Assembly: GCA_002360495.1 (NCBI GenBank)
Contig: DEQO01000069.1
Coordinates: 1 to 8,817 of the forward strand
Origin: Flavobacteriales bacterium UBA3364
GTDB taxonomy: Bacteria > Bacteroidota > Bacteroidia > Flavobacteriales_F > PHOS-HE28
DNA: 8,817 nt
Direction of reading: 5' to 3'
Positions within the stretch are counted from its first letter, which is position 1. The number at the start of each line of letters is the position of its first letter. Below are positions 6,701 to 8,817 of this stretch, piece by piece. Below the pieces are notes generated by a model. The model ran no database searches. It had not been told where the DNA came from and saw only the letters and a list, made by a program, of their open reading frames with translations. The translations under genes and the position numbers were made by a program.

Positions 6701-8817
6701 CGTTCCAATTGAGCGGTGACCCTGTCGGTGGCACATGGTCCGCGACGACCATGACCGTAACGCCCAGTGGGATCGTCACGCCCGACGGACCCGGCACCGA
6801 TATCTTCACTTACACCTATACGAGCCCGGCCGGATGTTCGAGATCCGACCAGATCACCGTGGATGTGGTCGCCATCACCCAACCAGCGTTCGCCGGGAAC
6901 GACACGGCCGTGTGTGTGAACAGCGGTGCTTTCCAATTGTCCGCGCTACCTGTGGGTGGCACGTGGAGCGGACCCCAGGTCTCCTCATCGGGCCTGTTCG
7001 ATCCCAGCCTCTCCGGTTCATTCACGTTGACGTACTCCTTCGGTTCGGCCACCTGCTTGCTTCAGGACCAGGTCACGATCACCGTGAACGCGCTTCCCAT
7101 TGTTGATGCTGGTGACGAGATCGCGACCTGTCCGGATGGTGGCATCCAGGTACTCACCGCGACCCCGACCGGGGGGGCCTGGAGTGGGACCGGTGTCGAT
7201 GCGGCAGGGAACTTCGATCCCATGGCTGCGTTGCCGGGCGGGAACCCGGTCACCTACTCCTATACCGACCCGGTGACCGGTTGCTCGAACAGTGATTCCA
7301 CGCTGGTCACGGTGAACCCCTTGCCCGTTGCGGCCATAGCGAACGATCCCGTGGCCTGCGCCAATGTGCCGTTCCCCTTCATCAACAACAGTTCTGGAGC
7401 ATCGAGCTTCGAGTGGGATTTCGGGGATACGGGCACATCGACCGACCCATCGCCGTCGCACAGCTATTCATCAACGGGTACCTACACCGTCCGATTGATC
7501 GCCATTACCGGAGCGAACTGCCGGGATACCGTGTTCAGTTCCGTGGACGTTTGGGATGTCCCGCAAGCGGAGATGACCCTGAGCGCCGATACCGGTTGTG
7601 GTCCCTTGCTCGTCGATTTCACCAACACGTCCACAGGTGATGGTGTGTCCTACGTTTGGGATCTCGGCGGGCTCGCTTCCTCGACGGACCAAGTTCCACC
7701 GACGTTCTCGTTCCCGCAGGATCCGGTCGATGGGATCACCTATCCGATCACGCTTACAGTGACCAACGTATGCGGCTCCGATACGGACGAAGGCAGCGTT
7801 ACGGTGATCCCTGAGCCCACAGCCGTCTTCGGTCCGAACCTGGACGAGTATTGTCCTTACACCGAAGTACCCTTCGGCAACGCGAGCTACGGCCTGCCCG
7901 ATTCCTTCTTCTGGGACTTCGGCGATGGGAACACGAGCAACGATCCCGGACCCGTCGTGACCAACACGTATGCCAATGAGGGTGCCGCTTGGGATGTTAC
8001 GGTGACACTCACCGCGAGCAATGTCTGCGGAACTTCCACGGCGACGCAGGTCATCACCATCCAGGCGAACGAGGTCACGTCCTTCTTCAACGCCGATCCG
8101 ATCGATGGTTGTTCTCCGGTAACGGTGGACCTGACGCAGTACTCGTCGGGTGATACCGCATGGTACTGGGACCTTGGCGATGGAAATGTGAGCAACGCCC
8201 ACGACCTGCAGCACACGTACAATGATCCGGGGACTTACACGATCGAACTGTTCAACTTCGGTTGCGGCTTCGACAGTTACACGGTCGATGTCGAGGTCTA
8301 CCCATCGCCGGTCGTTGCGTTCACCACCGATCCGGCCTCGGTATGCGTGGGCGAACCGTTCACCTTCACGAACCTGACCCCCGATGTCGCCAACCTGCAA
8401 TGGGATTTCGGCGACCTCACGGGTTCCACCTTGTCGGCTCCGGAGCATGTCTACGCCGAAAGCGGGACCTACGATGTAACGCTTACGGCGACATCGATAA
8501 GCAATTCCTGCACCGCCTCATTGACACAACAAGTGGTGGTGAACGAGACACCGCAAGCCGCTTTCACGACGGACCCTGCGAACGGCTGCATCGATCTGCA
8601 GGTCTCCTTCCTCAACAGCAGCGTGGACGCTGATTTCAACCAGTGGGACTTCGGCGATGACAATACTTCCTCCCTGGCCGATCCATTCCACACCTATGCG
8701 GTTGCAGGTACTTACACCGTTGAACTGGTCGCGGAGAACCTGACCGGTTGCACCGATTCCGCAACCGCCGTCATTGTTGCCCATCCGCTTCCGACGAGCG
8801 TGTTCAGCCTGTCCGCC
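3712..8817 (+). CDS. Giant secreted Ig-like/PKD multidomain surface protein (3' end outside window)
   Basis: A single open frame runs from ATG 3712 to the last base: 1702 codons with no stop. Residues 1-26 form a signal peptide (basic HRSPRYP, hydrophobic LLGLALLLGAMA, likely cleavage at AVG|Q or AMA|Q). Everything after it is beta-rich module sequence: eight irregular modules (27-758), six GGTWSG-type modules (759-1204), and PKD modules with WDFGD cores (1205 onward). No catalytic domain, membrane anchor or sorting domain is visible. In Bacteroidota such proteins usually end in a gliding-motility-type (type B) T9SS C-terminal domain that attaches them to the surface, which should lie beyond the window. 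The likely role is adhesion, gliding or matrix building. Composition is extreme: no lysine codon at all, and only seven arginines after the signal peptide (289, 349, 450, 915, 1044, 1261, 1271). The minus-strand neighbour is a TonB-like gene, and each has its own start within the shared 178-bp gap. Confidence 0.88.
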   Translation, partial: MHRSPRYPLLGLALLLGAMAQNAVGQCTAQAGNPTATLCGGAALNLNGSGTGLAPLGYAWSGSPYLSSTNTQATTFNYPVPVSTTQNLILTLTVTDASGCVATDQVAVTVNPTPSAVLTTNDPNPDLYVGPGGNSFALCGTGLPDYDFQFTDAGSALPGATYLLNWGTPPAINPGTAGWSQTHNYPIGLHTITYTVTNPGPGGCATTSTIDVFLGSNPSVGTSNPGNTLVCSGTPLTFPINTPTPNSPGTQYVVDYGDGNGTTFGHPPPASVTYNYPTTNCPGAPYTFRIDAITPCPITSFGTAGPIYITDTPQASFTQTSDTACTNAGVTFTNTSLGVGGFNCSQPLRVWTISPATGYTPPAGMGDLNGSTQPNQWTNGNNAITVQFTQPGTYCITLHVGNTLCGTDEVEHCVCIEAPPQPAFTLTPDVDCAPFASVVDNTSVSPNSCRTTYAWNVGTSGGSCGGGPDWSYTGGTSGSSTEPQFLFSQAGTYSIQLAATNSCGTYNVTEVVTANAPPQVDVADLTGICATQCVDPSAVVQNCGAPITTYDWTFPGGTPATASTLDPPQICYAAATSSSISLTVTNACGSATDVTTLAVGTLPAMPVIASNSPICAGQILSLSASSTPGVTFQWTGPDGFSSNSATVTIPNVAAVNAGVYSVVAVSNGCSGPAATINVQVIAAPTITVTPSSDAICNGETATFTANGAGNYQWFIGAALVGTGPLFNTSPAITTTYTVSGDLGGCPGSTAVPVTVYPVTNVNAGAAQTFCDQAIGVQLNGFPSPGTWSGPHVSASGVFTPVPDDLGPFTVTYTHVDGNGCTNDDDVVITVEDLTQIAYAGADTFFCQGPTAVTLPASPPGGTWIGAGPGGQFTPSTVGVFIVTYNFGTGTCATSDQVEVQVLPAPVLDLPPDIMRCADSAPEPLNATPAGGIWVGPGVTGPPYAFDPAAVAPGLYVLTYTYSDGSGCTSSGDITATVMALPLVSAGPDVELCDQPIPFQLSGDPVGGTWSATTMTVTPSGIVTPDGPGTDIFTYTYTSPAGCSRSDQITVDVVAITQPAFAGNDTAVCVNSGAFQLSALPVGGTWSGPQVSSSGLFDPSLSGSFTLTYSFGSATCLLQDQVTITVNALPIVDAGDEIATCPDGGIQVLTATPTGGAWSGTGVDAAGNFDPMAALPGGNPVTYSYTDPVTGCSNSDSTLVTVNPLPVAAIANDPVACANVPFPFINNSSGASSFEWDFGDTGTSTDPSPSHSYSSTGTYTVRLIAITGANCRDTVFSSVDVWDVPQAEMTLSADTGCGPLLVDFTNTSTGDGVSYVWDLGGLASSTDQVPPTFSFPQDPVDGITYPITLTVTNVCGSDTDEGSVTVIPEPTAVFGPNLDEYCPYTEVPFGNASYGLPDSFFWDFGDGNTSNDPGPVVTNTYANEGAAWDVTVTLTASNVCGTSTATQVITIQANEVTSFFNADPIDGCSPVTVDLTQYSSGDTAWYWDLGDGNVSNAHDLQHTYNDPGTYTIELFNFGCGFDSYTVDVEVYPSPVVAFTTDPASVCVGEPFTFTNLTPDVANLQWDFGDLTGSTLSAPEHVYAESGTYDVTLTATSISNSCTASLTQQVVVNETPQAAFTTDPANGCIDLQVSFLNSSVDADFNQWDFGDDNTSSLADPFHTYAVAGTYTVELVAENLTGCTDSATAVIVAHPLPTSVFSLSA
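3790..5985 (+). repeat. Eight irregular N-terminal Ig/PKD-like modules of the giant protein
   Basis: By eye the boundaries fall at 3790, 4054, 4360, 4654, 4975, 5269, 5524 and 5761, giving modules of about 75-107 residues, mostly ending in a strand followed by a Pro-containing hinge (such as VNPTP, DTPQ, APPQ, IAAP). Module 3 has a PKD-like VDYGDGNG core. Module 7 (SNSPICAG, then FQWTGPDGF, ending NGCSG) and module 8 (DAICNGE, then YQWFIG, ending TYTVSGDLGGC) match Ig-like modules very common in Bacteroidota surface proteins. Modules 4-6 carry four to six cysteines each and longer insertions, so they may fold differently or form extra disulfides. The modules are too divergent at the DNA level to suggest recent duplication. 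Confidence 0.65.
5986..7323 (+). repeat. Six tandem 71-76-residue GGTWSG-type modules
   Basis: Units start at 5986, 6211, 6424, 6652, 6877 and 7096. Each follows one pattern: AG(x)D then Cys, a strand ending in a small-residue P(x)GG, T/I/A-W then S/V/I-G or SA, a short loop ending F(x)P, a G(x)(F/Y) turn, TY(T/S/N)(Y/F/H), Cys (often GC), an acidic or polar S/N-D pair, and a closing strand before the hinge. Unit 4 varies at the core (GGTWSA), and unit 3 has a longer loop before FDP. The units are not PKD domains because they lack W-D-F-G-D. They resemble Ig-like modules seen next to PKD repeats in many Bacteroidota proteins. Amino acid identity between units is moderate and DNA identity is limited to short patches, which implies old duplication. 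Confidence 0.75.
7324..8817 (+). repeat. PKD-domain array, six complete units and the start of a seventh
   Basis: Units start at 7324, 7561, 7816, 8068, 8308 and 8551, with a seventh beginning at 8785 and cut by the window edge. Cores read WDFGDTG, WDLGGLA, WDFGDGN, WDLGDGN, WDFGDLT and WDFGDDN. Downstream most have the H/T-x-Y and G-T-Y-x-V/I-x-L pattern of the PKD fold (for example HTYNDPGTYTIEL). Unit 2 is degenerate: GG replaces GD and the H-x-Y motif is lost. PKD domains are beta sandwiches used as spacers, for protein contact or for polysaccharide binding in secreted proteins. Confidence 0.9.

Noticed and set aside
7018..8448. Further minus-strand open frames (7018-7461 and 7471-8448)
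   Set aside because: Same composition effect as above. They cross module boundaries of the plus-strand protein without any recognisable domain.

Overview
This window looks like part of a G+C-rich member of the Bacteroidota, probably Flavobacteriales-like. The evidence is a tail resembling a type IX secretion (T9SS) sorting domain on a small secreted protein, a TonB-type energy transducer of the Bacteroidota form, and a giant Thr/Gly/Asp-rich protein built from Ig-like and PKD modules. None of the start codons has a convincing Shine-Dalgarno sequence, which also fits Bacteroidota. The exact genus cannot be told from the sequence.

Layout. (1) 1-285 (+): the C-terminal end of histidine ammonia-lyase (HutH), cut by the left edge. 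(2) 295-1077 (-): a 260-residue secreted protein with a galactose-binding-like sandwich and a probable T9SS tail, convergent with hutH. (3) 1187-1927 (+): a TerC-family membrane protein, divergent from gene 2. (4) 1956-2624 (+): a small alpha/beta hydrolase 28 bp after terC and probably co-transcribed. (5) 2631-3533 (-): a TonB-like protein, convergent with the hydrolase; a perfect 15-bp hairpin covers the last hydrolase codons at this junction. (6) 3712-8817 (+): one uninterrupted 1702-codon frame running off the right edge, divergent from the TonB-like gene across 178 bp.

The giant gene fills nearly 60% of the window and is its most interesting part. It has a signal peptide and then three blocks: eight irregular Ig/PKD-like modules (residues 27-758), six regular 71-76-residue modules centred on a GGTWSG-type motif (759-1204), and six PKD modules plus the start of a seventh (1205-1702). 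The 1702 codons include no lysine, and only seven arginines occur after the signal peptide. Each of the last twelve complete modules has exactly two cysteines, at equivalent positions. This suggests an extracellular, disulfide-stapled, acidic and trypsin-poor surface stalk or adhesin. Its anchoring domain should lie beyond the window.

The genes do not form one obvious pathway. The shared theme is the cell envelope: two secreted proteins, a TonB-like protein and a TerC membrane protein, beside housekeeping histidine catabolism. I found no RNA gene, CRISPR array, insertion sequence or convincing new multi-gene system.
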